Assembly: GCA_964494475.1 (NCBI GenBank)
Contig: CAZBRS010000004.1
Location: 62,001 to 126,000, forward strand
Length of the DNA stretch: 64,000 nt
Direction of reading: 5' to 3'
Source of the DNA: CAZBRS01 sp964494475
Lineage (GTDB): Bacteria > Myxococcota_A > UBA9042 > CAZBRS01
Made by a program: the position numbers and the translations under genes. The first letter of the stretch is position 1. Every line of letters begins with the position of its first letter. The notes under the pieces were generated by a model. The model was not told the DNA's origin and made no database searches. It saw only the letters and a list, made by a program, of their open reading frames with translations. Below, piece by piece: positions 26,972 to 36,440 of this stretch.

Positions 26972-28723
26972 ATGCATCGACTCGATTGGTTGCTCCTGGC
27001 CGTGGTGCTCGCGACCGCGGCGGCGTGCGAGGACGACGTCGACCTGACCGATCCCGTGCCCTACGGCTACGAGACCGGCCCGGTGGCGATCGTGAATCCG
27101 GACTGGGGCGTGCTGCCGCTGCCGAGCAACTTCCTGAATCCGATCAAGCAGGCCGAGGTCGTCGCCATCCCGGGCGTCGAGGCCGAGACGCCGCCGCCGT
27201 CGACGCTGGCGTTGCCGGTCGTCGACGCCGCCGCGGCCCAGACGGCGCAGGACCTCGGCTACGACGTGGAGGAGGACAACCCCCTCACGCGGGCCATCCT
27301 GGCCGGGCAGAACCGGCTCGATGGCTTCATCGCGTCGTTCGCGCCCTCCATTCCGTTCAGCCGCCCCGTCGACCTGGACTCGGTCGTGCCCTACGACGGC
27401 ACCAACGGAGCCACCGCGAACCTCTGGCTGGTCGACGTGACCGATCCGGCCGCGCCCGAGGTGCTGCAGCCGGGCGACTACCTGCGCGTGGCGAACTGGC
27501 AACTGGCCGAGGAGATGCCCTTCACGCTCACGCTGCGCCTGCCGCCCGCCGGCGTGCTGCAGCCCCCGCAGGACTTCGCCTCGGGGCACACCTACCTGGT
27601 GGTGGCCACGGGCTGGACCGACCGGGGCCTGAAGGAGAAGCTGTCGGAGGCCGACCTCGCGGCCGGCGAGGTCGCCCGCCCGGTGACGGCCGACGGCCCC
27701 TTCCTGCTGTTCGCGGCGCCGACGGAGTTCGCCGACACCGGCACGACCTACATCGGGCCCGACGGCCTGGCGCGGAGCGGCGTGGTGTCGGGCCTGGAGG
27801 CGGCCCGCACCCTCGAGGGCGGCCGGCAGCTGACCGACTGGGGCCTGAAGGTGTGGGAGTCGCTGCCCGGCGTGGCCGAGGCCTGGACCCGCGCCGAGGT
27901 CGTCACCGCCTACCACTTCACCATCGCCACGAACCCCGCGCCCGACTACTTCGACCCGGTGGGGGCACTGCTCGGCACCAACGCGGTGAAGCCCACGCCG
28001 GCCGACGCGCTCGACAGGGACGAGGGCACCATGAAGCCCGCCGAGGCTCCGTGCGACGCGGCCCTGGCCTTCGCGCTCGACAAGCCGGTCCGCGCCGACA
28101 GCGTGAACGCCGCCAGCGTGCGGCTGTTCCGCGTGGCCGAGGGCGCGTACACCGCCGTCGACCTGGCCGTGACGGTCGCCGACGCCACCGGCGGGCCCGT
28201 CGTGCAGGCGGCCCCCAAGGCGGCCCTGCAGGCCGACTCGCTGTACCTGGCGGTGGTCACGAACGGCGTCCGGTCGGCCGACGGCTCGCGCGCCGCGGTC
28301 GACCAGACCTACTTCGGGCTGGCCCGGGCGGCGCTGAAGCAGCAGAACGCCGACACCGGCGCCGTGACGTTCCTGGACACGCCGCTGGTGTCCGTCGACG
28401 ACGAGGGCGACCCCGTGGCCTGGAACTCGCCGTACCTGGACAGCCGGCTCGACACCCTGATCCTCAGCGGCCAGGTCGCGAACATCTCGACCTCGCAGCT
28501 CGCGTCCGCGGGCCAGACCATGCTGGTGGTGCTGCACTACCTGGAGGGCCTGCGCCGGCACCTGAAGCCGCACCTCGACTTCGTGGTGCTGGGGGCCGAC
28601 GGCCTGCCCGGCGTCCCGGGCGAGCCCGGCGTCGACAACGTGGTGGCCGAGCGCGAGGACGTCGTGCTGGCCTGGACGTTCACGACCGGAGCCTGCGGCC
28701 CGCAGGGCGGGGGTGCGCGATGA
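26972..28723 (+). CDS. Lipoprotein with bacterial Ig-like (SbsA-type) domains
   Basis: A 583-residue lipoprotein; lipobox TAAAC at about residue 19. The beginning (NPDWGVLPLPSNFL, then NRLDGFIASFAPSIPFSRP) resembles the N-terminal domain of surface lipases of the VolA/Pla-1 type, and the middle has Ig-like 'R-A-D-S-V-N-A-A-S-V-R-L-F-R' strands of SbsA modules. No lipase GxSxG is evident, so it would be a lipase-like scaffold or partner. The ATGA overlap with the FadL gene downstream indicates joint expression; together they suggest handling of a hydrophobic compound at the outer membrane. Confidence 0.7.
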   Translation: MHRLDWLLLAVVLATAAACEDDVDLTDPVPYGYETGPVAIVNPDWGVLPLPSNFLNPIKQAEVVAIPGVEAETPPPSTLALPVVDAAAAQTAQDLGYDVEEDNPLTRAILAGQNRLDGFIASFAPSIPFSRPVDLDSVVPYDGTNGATANLWLVDVTDPAAPEVLQPGDYLRVANWQLAEEMPFTLTLRLPPAGVLQPPQDFASGHTYLVVATGWTDRGLKEKLSEADLAAGEVARPVTADGPFLLFAAPTEFADTGTTYIGPDGLARSGVVSGLEAARTLEGGRQLTDWGLKVWESLPGVAEAWTRAEVVTAYHFTIATNPAPDYFDPVGALLGTNAVKPTPADALDRDEGTMKPAEAPCDAALAFALDKPVRADSVNAASVRLFRVAEGAYTAVDLAVTVADATGGPVVQAAPKAALQADSLYLAVVTNGVRSADGSRAAVDQTYFGLARAALKQQNADTGAVTFLDTPLVSVDDEGDPVAWNSPYLDSRLDTLILSGQVANISTSQLASAGQTMLVVLHYLEGLRRHLKPHLDFVVLGADGLPGVPGEPGVDNVVAEREDVVLAWTFTTGACGPQGGGAR

Positions 28724-29991
28724 GGAAGCCCATCACGTTCGCCGGCCTCGCGCTCGCGACGCTCCTCCTGCTGGGGTCGGGCGCGGCCCGCGCCAACGGG
28801 TTCTACATCCAGGAGATGAGCGCCGCGGGCATGGCCCAGGGGGGCGCGCTGGTGGCGGCGGGCGGGCGGCCCACGTCGCAGTTCCAGAACGCCGCCAACC
28901 TGTCGTTCTCGCCCGGCGGCCACGTCGAGTTCTCGGGCACGACCTACTTCATCAACGGCTCCTACCAGAACCCGGCGGGCGAGGTGACCCACCCCACGAC
29001 CCCGACCCTGTTCGTGCCGTACTTCTTCGCCTCGTACCAGGTGAACGACTGGCTGGCCGTGGGGCTGTCCGAGTTCACGGCCTTCGGCCTGGCCTCGCGC
29101 TGGCCCTCCGACTGGGAGGGCCGCACCGTCGCCATCGAGTCGTCGCTCGAGACCTTTACGCTGAACCCCAACGTCAGCTTCGGCCCCTTCGAGGGGTTCG
29201 CGGTCGCGGTGGGCTTCAGCGCGATGCACGGGTCGTTCCGCATCTTCCGGGGCCTGAACCTGGGCCTGGCCGCCCCCGGCGACACGGCCGCGAACACGGT
29301 CGATCTCCGTGGCGCGGCCTGGGGCTTCGGCGGCAACGTGGGCCTCATGTACCAGCCCGCCGACTGGGTGCGCCTGGGCGTCGCGTACCGCTCGGGCATC
29401 ACGATCACCGCCACCGACGGCACGGTCGACTTCGACGTGGGCCAGGCCTTCTCGGGGCGCTTCCCCGACCAGCGCTTCGAGGGCTCGTTGTCGTTGCCGC
29501 ACGTGGTCTTCGCCGGCGCGCGCTTCTGGCCCCTCGAGAATCTGTCGGTCGAGCTCGACGTGCAGTGGGTGCAGTGGTCCGCCTACGACACGCTGAGCTT
29601 CGAGCTGTCCGAGGGGTTGGAGCTCGGGCCCGACGCGCGCCAGATGGCGCTGGTCGAGCAGAAGGGCTGGCACGACGCGATCCAGCTTCGGCTGGGCGCC
29701 GAGTGGGTGGGCCTGCAGGATCGCTTGGCCGTCCGGGCGGGCTTTTTGTGGGATCAGAACCCGGTGCCCGACGGGACGCTGGACCCGAGCCTGCCCGACA
29801 CGGAGCGCGTGATGCCCTGCGTCGGCGTGGGCACCCAGTGGGCGGGCGTGTATGTCGACGTGGCGTACATGCCGGTCTTCGGGCTGAAGCGCACCATCCG
29901 CGCCGACTCCGGGGCCCCCATGGCGGGCACGTACAAGGCCCTGACCCACGACCTCACGTTCACGGTCGGTTACCACTGGGATCAGCTGTAG
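28720..29991 (+). CDS. OmpP1/FadL family outer-membrane transporter
   Basis: A 423-residue barrel with signal peptide (cut after AARA, ~residue 25). The mature N-terminus NGFYIQEMSAAGMAQGGALV is the FadL plug start, followed by the NAANLSF motif of the hatch region. FadL proteins move long-chain fatty acids or other hydrophobic molecules across the outer membrane. ATG 28720 overlaps the upstream TGA. The next gene follows after 10 nt. Confidence 0.9.
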   Translation: MRKPITFAGLALATLLLLGSGAARANGFYIQEMSAAGMAQGGALVAAGGRPTSQFQNAANLSFSPGGHVEFSGTTYFINGSYQNPAGEVTHPTTPTLFVPYFFASYQVNDWLAVGLSEFTAFGLASRWPSDWEGRTVAIESSLETFTLNPNVSFGPFEGFAVAVGFSAMHGSFRIFRGLNLGLAAPGDTAANTVDLRGAAWGFGGNVGLMYQPADWVRLGVAYRSGITITATDGTVDFDVGQAFSGRFPDQRFEGSLSLPHVVFAGARFWPLENLSVELDVQWVQWSAYDTLSFELSEGLELGPDARQMALVEQKGWHDAIQLRLGAEWVGLQDRLAVRAGFLWDQNPVPDGTLDPSLPDTERVMPCVGVGTQWAGVYVDVAYMPVFGLKRTIRADSGAPMAGTYKALTHDLTFTVGYHWDQL

Positions 29992-30001
29992 GAGATCTGC
30001 T

Positions 30002-31897
30002 TTGAAACGGTTCTTCCCGACGATCTTTCCGTTCGCGCTCCTGACCGTCCTCGCCGTCGCCTGCGGGGGCGGGGGAGGCTCCGAATCGGTCACCGACGTC
30101 TCCGACGTGGCCTCGCCGGACATTCCTGCCGACATCGCCGCGGACGTCCCCGACGACGGCAAGAGGCGCGTCGTCATCCTGCACACGAACGACCTGCACT
30201 CGCACCTCGACGGGTTGGGGCCGCTGGCCGACTTCACGCCCGACGTCTCCGACGGCGACGCCACGATCGGGGGCCTGGCGCGCATCGGGTCGCTGATCGA
30301 GCGCGAGCGCCTCAATCCCCGCCCCGGGGCGGCGGTGCTGGCCGTCGACGCGGGCGACTTCACCTTCGGCTCGGCCTTCGGCGCCCTGTCCCTGGCCGAG
30401 GGCCTGGAGTTGAAGCTGCTCGACGCCATGGGCTTCGCGTTCACGACGCTCGGCAACCACGAGATGGACTGGTCGCCGCCGCTGACCGCCGCGCTCGTGA
30501 AGGCCGGCGTCTCCGAGGGCGACGGCCTGAAGGTCCTCTCCACGAACCTGGTCATCCCCGACGGCCCGACCACCGCGGCCCTGAAGGCCGAGTTCGGGAA
30601 GCGCATTTTGCCCTGGAAGGTGATCACGCTCGCGAACGGCGTGAAGGTGGGGCTCTTCGGTGTGCTGGGCGAGCAGGCCCGCAAGCTGTCGCCCCACGCG
30701 GCGCCCATCACGGTGCGCCCGCTGGCCGAGGCGGCCCTGGAGGCCGTGGCGGCCCTGAACGCCGAGGGCGCGGACCTGATCGTCTGCCTGTCCCACTCCG
30801 GCGTCACGAAGGGCGTCGTGAAGGGTGAGGACGAGCAGTTGGCCAAGGCGGTGCCGGAGATTGACGTGATCGTGGGCGGCCACACGCACATCCTGCTGAC
30901 GAAGCCGACCGTGGTGGGCAAGACGCTCATCCTGCAGGCGGGCTGGTACGGCCAGAACCTGGGGCGCCTGGTCCTGGTCGAGCAGGAGGGCGAGTTCGCC
31001 CTGGAGTCGTGGGACACCCCCGTGGTCGACGACAACGTACCGGGGCTGCCCGCCGTGACCGAGCTCATCCAGGCGGCCGAGCAGCGCCTGTCCGGCACCC
31101 TGTTCGAGGGGAGCATCGGCTACCAGACGCCCGTGGCGACCGCCCCCTTCGACCTGATGCCGCTGGCCTTCGCCGAGTCGAGCCTGGGCGACTTCGTGGC
31201 CGATGCCGTGCGCTGGGCCACGTCGCAGCACGATCCCGAGGGGCCGGTGCAGGTGGTGTTCGAGGCCAACGGCGTGATCCGCGACGGCATCCAGAAGGGC
31301 ACGACCGGCGAGGTGCGCGTCGGCGACCTGGTGCGCGTGCTGCCCCTGGGCATCGGCCCCGACGAGCAGCTCGGCTACCCCATGCTCAGCTTCTACCTGA
31401 CGGCGGGCGAGCTGAAGCAGGCCGCCGAGGTGATCGTGGGCCTCGCCCCCATCGTGGCCGACAGCTTCTGGCTGCAGGTGTCCGGGTTGCGCTTCGAGTA
31501 CGACCCCCGGGTCGCGATGCTGAAGAGGGTGACCGGGATCTGGCTGGGCGACGAGGTGACGGGCTACGACGCCGAAGCCCTCGACACCAGCGAGGCCAAC
31601 ACCCGACTCTACCGCGTGGCCGCCAACCTCTACATCGCCCAGATGCTCGAGGTGCTCGAGGAGCAGACTCAGGGGATGATCGCCATCGACATGAAGGACA
31701 AGGACGGCGTCAAGTACCCCACGAACGAGGCCGCCATCCTCGACATCGACCCCGCGACCGCGGGCGTGCAGGAGCTGAAGCTCTGGCGCACGCTGGTCGA
31801 CTACGCGGCGTCGTTCCCCGCGGACGCCGCGACGGGCCTGCCGCGCATCCCCGATCGCTACAGCCAGTCGCAGGAGCGCTTGCGGGCGGTGGAGTGA
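30002..31897 (+). CDS. 5'-nucleotidase-like metallophosphoesterase lipoprotein
   Basis: A 631-residue lipoprotein of the UshA/YhcR 5'-nucleotidase family. Lipobox LAVAC at about residue 20 and an acidic linker precede the metallophosphatase domain: VILHTNDLHSH (~60), VDAGDFTFG, LGNHEMDW, CLSHSG and VGGHTH. The C-terminal substrate domain is present. It probably removes phosphate from extracellular nucleotides. The start is TTG at 30002 with AGGAG 7-8 nt upstream; no ATG or GTG fits the signal peptide. It may be the third gene of the lipoprotein-FadL operon. Confidence 0.88.
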   Translation: MKRFFPTIFPFALLTVLAVACGGGGGSESVTDVSDVASPDIPADIAADVPDDGKRRVVILHTNDLHSHLDGLGPLADFTPDVSDGDATIGGLARIGSLIERERLNPRPGAAVLAVDAGDFTFGSAFGALSLAEGLELKLLDAMGFAFTTLGNHEMDWSPPLTAALVKAGVSEGDGLKVLSTNLVIPDGPTTAALKAEFGKRILPWKVITLANGVKVGLFGVLGEQARKLSPHAAPITVRPLAEAALEAVAALNAEGADLIVCLSHSGVTKGVVKGEDEQLAKAVPEIDVIVGGHTHILLTKPTVVGKTLILQAGWYGQNLGRLVLVEQEGEFALESWDTPVVDDNVPGLPAVTELIQAAEQRLSGTLFEGSIGYQTPVATAPFDLMPLAFAESSLGDFVADAVRWATSQHDPEGPVQVVFEANGVIRDGIQKGTTGEVRVGDLVRVLPLGIGPDEQLGYPMLSFYLTAGELKQAAEVIVGLAPIVADSFWLQVSGLRFEYDPRVAMLKRVTGIWLGDEVTGYDAEALDTSEANTRLYRVAANLYIAQMLEVLEEQTQGMIAIDMKDKDGVKYPTNEAAILDIDPATAGVQELKLWRTLVDYAASFPADAATGLPRIPDRYSQSQERLRAVE

Positions 31898-31908
31898 GCG
31901 CTGCTCAC
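31894..31908. terminator. Short hairpin between convergent genes
   Basis: GTGAGC-GCT-GCTCAC, a perfect 6-bp stem with a 3-nt loop, overlaps the stop of the nucleotidase gene. There is no T-tract, so termination is uncertain. Confidence 0.3.
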
Positions 31909-31926
31909 CACCCGGCGCGCGATCGG

Positions 31927-32420
31927 TCACAGCTCGTCCGGTGACTCCGTGTCGTTCTCCTTGCGCAGGGTGGCCTCCTTGATCTTGACCATCAGCGCGT
32001 CGAAGCCGTCTTTCTGCAGGATGCGGCGGAACTGACCGCGGTAGTTTCGCATGAGGCTCACCTCGTCGATCACCAGGTCGTAGGCCCACCACCCGGCGTC
32101 GGCGCGCTTGTGGAAGCGGTAGTCGACGTCGACCGCCGACTTCTCGAACTTCAAGGTGGTGGAGACCTGGGCCTTGTCCTCGGCGTATTCGGTCTCTCCG
32201 CGCCAGGAGATGGCGAGCTCCTGCCGGGGCTTGAAGTGGCGCGCGTACGTGGCCTGGATCAGCCGCCCGAACCAATGGACGAACTCGGCTCGCGCCTTCG
32301 GGTCCAGGGTCTCCCACGTGCTCCGGAGGGTCTCGCGCGAGAACTCGTCGAAGTCGATGAACTCCAGCGTGAGCACCTTCACCTTCGCGCGCACCGCGAG
32401 CTCGTCGGGGGTCTGGACGA
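31927..32420 (-). pseudogene. MlaC/Ttg2D-like phospholipid-binding protein, 5'-truncated
   Basis: About 155-165 residues match the MlaC family: IDFDEFSRETL, the 'DPKARAEFVHWFGRLIQATYARHF' helices, the 'KRADAGWWAYDLVIDEVSLMRNYR' core strand and the C-terminal helix. The signal peptide and first helices are missing. Upstream of about 32418 the frame continues only as the complement of the KaiC coding sequence. MlaC must be exported to work in phospholipid transport, so a cytoplasmic 155-residue product (possible GTG at 32394) is probably not functional. No other Mla genes are nearby. The break coincides with a 5' truncation of the divergent kaiC. Confidence 0.7.
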
Positions 32421-32421
32421 G

Positions 32422-33783
32422 GTGCTCGATGGCGGGTATCCCGAGGCGCGAACCACGATGATCAACGGAGGGCCGGGCGCCGGCAAGACGCTCGCTTCCC
32501 TGCAATTCCTCGTCCGGGGTGCTCTTCGAGGAACGCCGGGGATCCTGGTCACCTTCGAGGAGAGCGTCGACGCGATCCGTACGAACGCGGCGACGCTCGG
32601 GTGGGACCTGCCCACGCTCGAAGCGAAGGGGCTGTTGTTCATCTACCACGCCAGGATCGACGCCAAGGCCGTGACGTCGGGGCCGTTCTCGTTGCAGGGC
32701 CTGATCGCCATCATCAACGGCAAGGCCGAGGCCATGAAGGCGCGGCTGCTGGTCATCGACGCCATCGACATCCTCATGCGTCGCTTCGAGAACGCGTTTC
32801 ACGCGCGCGACGAGATGACCTTGCTTCACGATTGGCTCGACGAAAAGAAGATCACCACGGTGTTGTCGGTCAAGCTGAACAGCGAATTGAATACGTCGTC
32901 GCACGAAGGCTTCCTCGACTACATGGCCGACTGCGTCGTGCGCCTGGATCATCGCGTGCTGGACCAGGTCAGCACCCGAAGGCTGCGCGTGCTGAAATAC
33001 CGAGGTTCGTCCTTCGGCACGAACGAGTATCCCTACATCATCGAGAGCAGCGGCATCTCCCTGGTCCCCATCGCCTCGGCCCAATTGGAGCACCAACCCC
33101 TGGGCAGTTATCAACCCACCGGAAACAAGGAGCTGGACGTGGCCTTGTGCGGCGGGTACCGCCACGCCTCGTGTGTCCTGATCGCGGGCTCCAGCGGCAC
33201 CGGCAAGACCACGCTGGCCTGCACCTTCGTGGCGGCCGCCTGCGCCCGTGGAGAACGGACCCTGTTCATCAGCTTCGAGGAGTCGCCCGAAGCGCTGGAG
33301 TCCGCCGTCCGGGGCGCGGGCATCGAGCTCCGGCCCGGCCTCGACGCCGGAACCCTGAAGCTCGTGTGCCGGATGCCCGAGGCCATGGGTTCGGACGAGC
33401 ACCTGTTCTACAACCTGGCGACCATCAAGGCGTTCAACCCGCACCACGTGGTGGTCGACGCGATGTCGGCCTGCCACCGCATGGGCTCGGGCAAGGCGGC
33501 GTTCGACTACTGCATGCGGCTCGTGAACGCCTGCAAGGAGGCCGGCATCACCTGCCTGCTCACCAACCAGACCCGGGTCGCCTCGGTGGGCGAGGATCTG
33601 AGCGGGCTGGGGTTCTCGTCGCTGGTCGACACGGTGCTGCAACTGCAGTTCGTACCGAGCCAGGACGAGCTGCTGCGATCGCTCGTGATCCAGAAGGCCA
33701 GGGGCAGCAACCACTCGCCCCGCTACCACGATCTCCACATCACCGACCACGGCCTCGTGCTCGGACTGCGAGGCGCGCCATGA
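32422..33783 (+). CDS. kaiC: KaiC-like dual RecA-fold ATPase, probably 5'-truncated
   Basis: A two-domain KaiC-family protein. Domain 1 has Walker A GGPGAGKT near the start and VIDAIDILM as Walker B; domain 2 has Walker A GSSGTGKTT at about residue 255, the Glu pair region FISFEESPEALE and Walker B VVDAMS. Homology to the usual 'GLDEVL-x-GGYPE-x-RTT' opening is visible from about 32407, but the residues that normally precede it are absent. Starts available are GTG 32422 (453 residues) or ATG 32458 (441). KaiB overlaps the stop. Family members act in timing or stress signalling; a role here is inferred. Confidence 0.8.
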   Translation: MLDGGYPEARTTMINGGPGAGKTLASLQFLVRGALRGTPGILVTFEESVDAIRTNAATLGWDLPTLEAKGLLFIYHARIDAKAVTSGPFSLQGLIAIINGKAEAMKARLLVIDAIDILMRRFENAFHARDEMTLLHDWLDEKKITTVLSVKLNSELNTSSHEGFLDYMADCVVRLDHRVLDQVSTRRLRVLKYRGSSFGTNEYPYIIESSGISLVPIASAQLEHQPLGSYQPTGNKELDVALCGGYRHASCVLIAGSSGTGKTTLACTFVAAACARGERTLFISFEESPEALESAVRGAGIELRPGLDAGTLKLVCRMPEAMGSDEHLFYNLATIKAFNPHHVVVDAMSACHRMGSGKAAFDYCMRLVNACKEAGITCLLTNQTRVASVGEDLSGLGFSSLVDTVLQLQFVPSQDELLRSLVIQKARGSNHSPRYHDLHITDHGLVLGLRGAP

Positions 33784-34073
33784 AGAGCACCCCACCCCCG
33801 GAGGTCGCCTATCGGTTCGTCCTGTTCGTGGCGGGCAAGGAGCCCAACTCGGCGCTGGCCGAGGCGAGCCTCCACGGCATCTGCGCCGAGTACCTGCTGA
33901 CGGGCGTCTGCACCGTCACGGTCGTCGACGTCCTCACCGACTTTCAGGCCGCCCTGGACTACGGCGTCCTCGTGACGCCGACGCTGGTCGTCGAGGGCCC
34001 GCGGGGGCGCTCGACCATCCTCGGCAACCTGTCCGACGTCGACCGCATCGTGCTGGCGATCGGATGCAATTGA
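33780..34073 (+). CDS. kaiB: KaiB-domain protein
   Basis: A 97-residue thioredoxin-fold protein with the KaiB pattern: FVLFVAGKEPNSALAEASL, then CTVTVVDVLTDF-x-AALDYGVLVTPTLVVEGP and a terminal helix. KaiB binds KaiC in the cyanobacterial clock. The ATG overlaps the kaiC stop (ATGA), so the pair is translationally coupled. KaiA is not present, as in most non-cyanobacterial KaiBC pairs. Confidence 0.85.
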   Translation: MKSTPPPEVAYRFVLFVAGKEPNSALAEASLHGICAEYLLTGVCTVTVVDVLTDFQAALDYGVLVTPTLVVEGPRGRSTILGNLSDVDRIVLAIGCN

Positions 34074-34164
34074 GCCGCTGCGTCCGCGGCGGTCATTCCT
34101 GTTGACGAGCGCGTCGATCGGCGCGAATCTTCAACCAGATCAAATTTGTTTCGAGGGGGGAGCC

Positions 34165-34641
34165 ATGAGCTGGCGGACGATCCTGCTGGTGGCGGCGGCG
34201 GCGGCGTGGACGGCGGGCTGCGGCGGCGACGACGGCGCGGGCGATGACGCCGACGCGCACGGTGTCGGGCCGGGCGAGGTCACGGGCGACACGAGCGGGC
34301 TCGACGGCCAGGGGAGCGACACCGCGGGGGTGGGCGGGACGGTCTTCGCCTGCGCGACGACCGAGAACGGCGTCGTCACCGGCTGCATCGAGAACCATTA
34401 CACCGCGCCGCTCCCGGCACAAGCCGCCAGCGCGTTGAAGAACGCGTGCGAGCTGTCGGAGGGCACGGCCTGGTCCGAGGGTGCCTGCCCGACGGTGGGG
34501 CGCCTGGGCGTGTGCACGGTGACGGCGGCCAGCGGCGACGTGACCCTGAACGTCTGCTACGACAAGGGCATCGTCACGCCCGCGGAGCAGCAGGGCTTCT
34601 GCCAGCAAGGGTGCGCCTCGGGCTCCTGGACCGAGGAGTAG
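34165..34641 (+). CDS. Small cysteine-containing lipoprotein
   Basis: A 158-residue lipoprotein; lipobox WTAGC at about residue 19, a Gly/Asp linker, then a ~100-residue domain with eight cysteines (e.g. CATTENGVVTGC, CYDKG, CQQGC). Several such 'C-x-E...C-x4-CP-x7-C' small domains occur in myxobacterial lipoproteins; function unknown. The ATG at 34165 follows GGGGGGAG. Confidence 0.7.
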   Translation: MSWRTILLVAAAAAWTAGCGGDDGAGDDADAHGVGPGEVTGDTSGLDGQGSDTAGVGGTVFACATTENGVVTGCIENHYTAPLPAQAASALKNACELSEGTAWSEGACPTVGRLGVCTVTAASGDVTLNVCYDKGIVTPAEQQGFCQQGCASGSWTEE

Positions 34642-34670
34642 CCGCCCGGGACCGCGCCACCAAACGCAGG

Positions 34671-34698
34671 TTGACCTGGCGCGCAGCCGGGGTATCGT
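34671..34698 (+). promoter_or_regulatory. Putative sigma-70-type promoter
   Basis: TTGACC and TATCGT, 16 bp apart, 31 nt upstream of the lipoprotein start at 34729. Confidence 0.45.
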
Positions 34699-34728
34699 CC
34701 GAGCGGATTGGCCGACCGTGAACGAACG

Positions 34729-36429
34729 ATGGGCTCTCGCCGACTCCTTTCCTCTGTGCTCGCGACGCTCGGCGCGCTGACCCTGGCCTCGATCGCGCTC
34801 GCGGGCCTCGGCTCGTGCGGCGCTGGGGGAGGCGCCGGCTCGCTCGCCGATGTCGGCGGCGCGCTCGAGGTCGGCCCCGACGCCACGTCGCCGGACGGCG
34901 TCGCGCCCGACGGCGGGGGCGTGACCGCGCCCGAGCGGGTGGCGCGCTTCCCCTCCGAGCTTCCCTTCGAGGTGGCGCGCTCGAGCCCGGGCGGCGTGCC
35001 CCCCAGCGCCGCCGAGGTCGAGGCGTTCACGCGGCGCCTCAGCGGCTTCTTCGCGGCCACCGACTTCTTCCGGTGGGCGCGTCGCCACTCCCACGGCCTC
35101 GCCGAGCCGAACCCGTGGAGCGAGCCGCCCTACCTGATGTGGTGGCAGGACACCCTCGCGGTCCGGCAGGCGGACCTCGTCACGTTCCGGCACGTCGGCT
35201 TCTCCGACAACACCATGGCGTGGGTCGGGCGGGTCTTCGGGCCCGTCGTGGGGGCCTTCCTGACCCTCGAAGGCGCCGGGCAGCAGGGCCCGGTGCGCGA
35301 GCTCGTGCTGGGCTACATCCGAGGCTTCTCGGCCATGCTCGAGGGCAGCATCTGGGCCGAGGAGGATCCGGTCGTCGACACGATCATGGCGCGCGCCATC
35401 TTCCATCGCAACCACGCCTGGGAGCTGGACGGGGGACGCAAGGCGGCCGTGGACTACGAGCCCGTGCGCCGCGAGGTGTTCGAGCGGCGCCACGACACCC
35501 TGCACAACCCCGCCAACCCGACCTGGGGCGACATCTACGTGCGCACGAAGCGCTCCAAGGACGACTTCCCCTGGGTCTACCGCGTGCAGGTCCACCTGGC
35601 GCGAATCCTCTGGAGCTCCCCCGACCAGGAGGTCCGCGGCGCCGCGCTGAAGCTCTACGACCAGCTGCAGGCCTTCGCCGCCGACGTCGTCGATCACGGC
35701 TACCTGATCCGGGCCAAGGGGCCGGGCGGCGAGATCTTCCTCCCCATGATGGAGGGCACCGACGTCGTGGACGACTTCGCGAGCCTGGTCGAGTTCGAGG
35801 GCATCGTCCCCAACGCCGAGTGCAACGCCAAGCTGGGCGTCGCCCTGATCGCGACGGGGCAGCCCCTCGGCAACGACTGCGGCGCCGGAATCTCGAAGAC
35901 TTACGAGGAGATCGCCCTCCTGCGCTACTACGGCCACACCTGGATGCAGTGGAACTTCCACGTCAGCGCCGTCGCGACGGCCCTCCTCTACGGCGCCAAC
36001 GACGAGGCGCGCGGCCTGCTCACGGGCCTGGGGGAGCGCATGGACGAGCTGATGGTGCGCGACGACCAGACCTCGGCGGATCCCCGCTACCTGTCCGACG
36101 TCGCGCAGCTGCTGGTCCTGGCCGCGACCTACGGCCTGCCGCTCACGCCCGAAGAGGCGCGGCTGGTCATGACCGAGTACGCCCTCGCGGCCGACCACTA
36201 CGAGCCCTACGCCCACTGGGATCTGTGGCGCGCCGACCTGCCCGACGGCGAGTACGAGGTCTACCCGGCGCGCGAGTCCGACCCCGCCGCCGGCCCCGTC
36301 AAGACCCACATCTGGGTCCCCGAGATGCCCAACCTCTTCGAGTACTGCGCGTCGCCCGTTCGCGCCCGGGGCGGGGCGCCCTTCCTCGACTGCGACCTGT
36401 TCACCGGCCTCGCGTCCCCCACACCTTGA
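34729..36429 (+). CDS. Large helical lipoprotein of unknown function
   Basis: A 566-residue lipoprotein (lipobox LGSC near residue 23) with a short linker and a long, Trp/His/Tyr-rich alpha-helical domain reminiscent of an all-alpha toroid. Repeated HNPANPTW-, HTWMQWNFHVS- and LAADHYEPYAHWD-like segments suggest an enzyme fold, but no catalytic motif is recognised. The ATG at 34729 gives the best signal peptide. It overlaps in part with the leader of the VOC gene downstream. Confidence 0.7.
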   Translation: MGSRRLLSSVLATLGALTLASIALAGLGSCGAGGGAGSLADVGGALEVGPDATSPDGVAPDGGGVTAPERVARFPSELPFEVARSSPGGVPPSAAEVEAFTRRLSGFFAATDFFRWARRHSHGLAEPNPWSEPPYLMWWQDTLAVRQADLVTFRHVGFSDNTMAWVGRVFGPVVGAFLTLEGAGQQGPVRELVLGYIRGFSAMLEGSIWAEEDPVVDTIMARAIFHRNHAWELDGGRKAAVDYEPVRREVFERRHDTLHNPANPTWGDIYVRTKRSKDDFPWVYRVQVHLARILWSSPDQEVRGAALKLYDQLQAFAADVVDHGYLIRAKGPGGEIFLPMMEGTDVVDDFASLVEFEGIVPNAECNAKLGVALIATGQPLGNDCGAGISKTYEEIALLRYYGHTWMQWNFHVSAVATALLYGANDEARGLLTGLGERMDELMVRDDQTSADPRYLSDVAQLLVLAATYGLPLTPEEARLVMTEYALAADHYEPYAHWDLWRADLPDGEYEVYPARESDPAAGPVKTHIWVPEMPNLFEYCASPVRARGGAPFLDCDLFTGLASPTP

Positions 36430-36440
36430 TGGAGTCTGCC

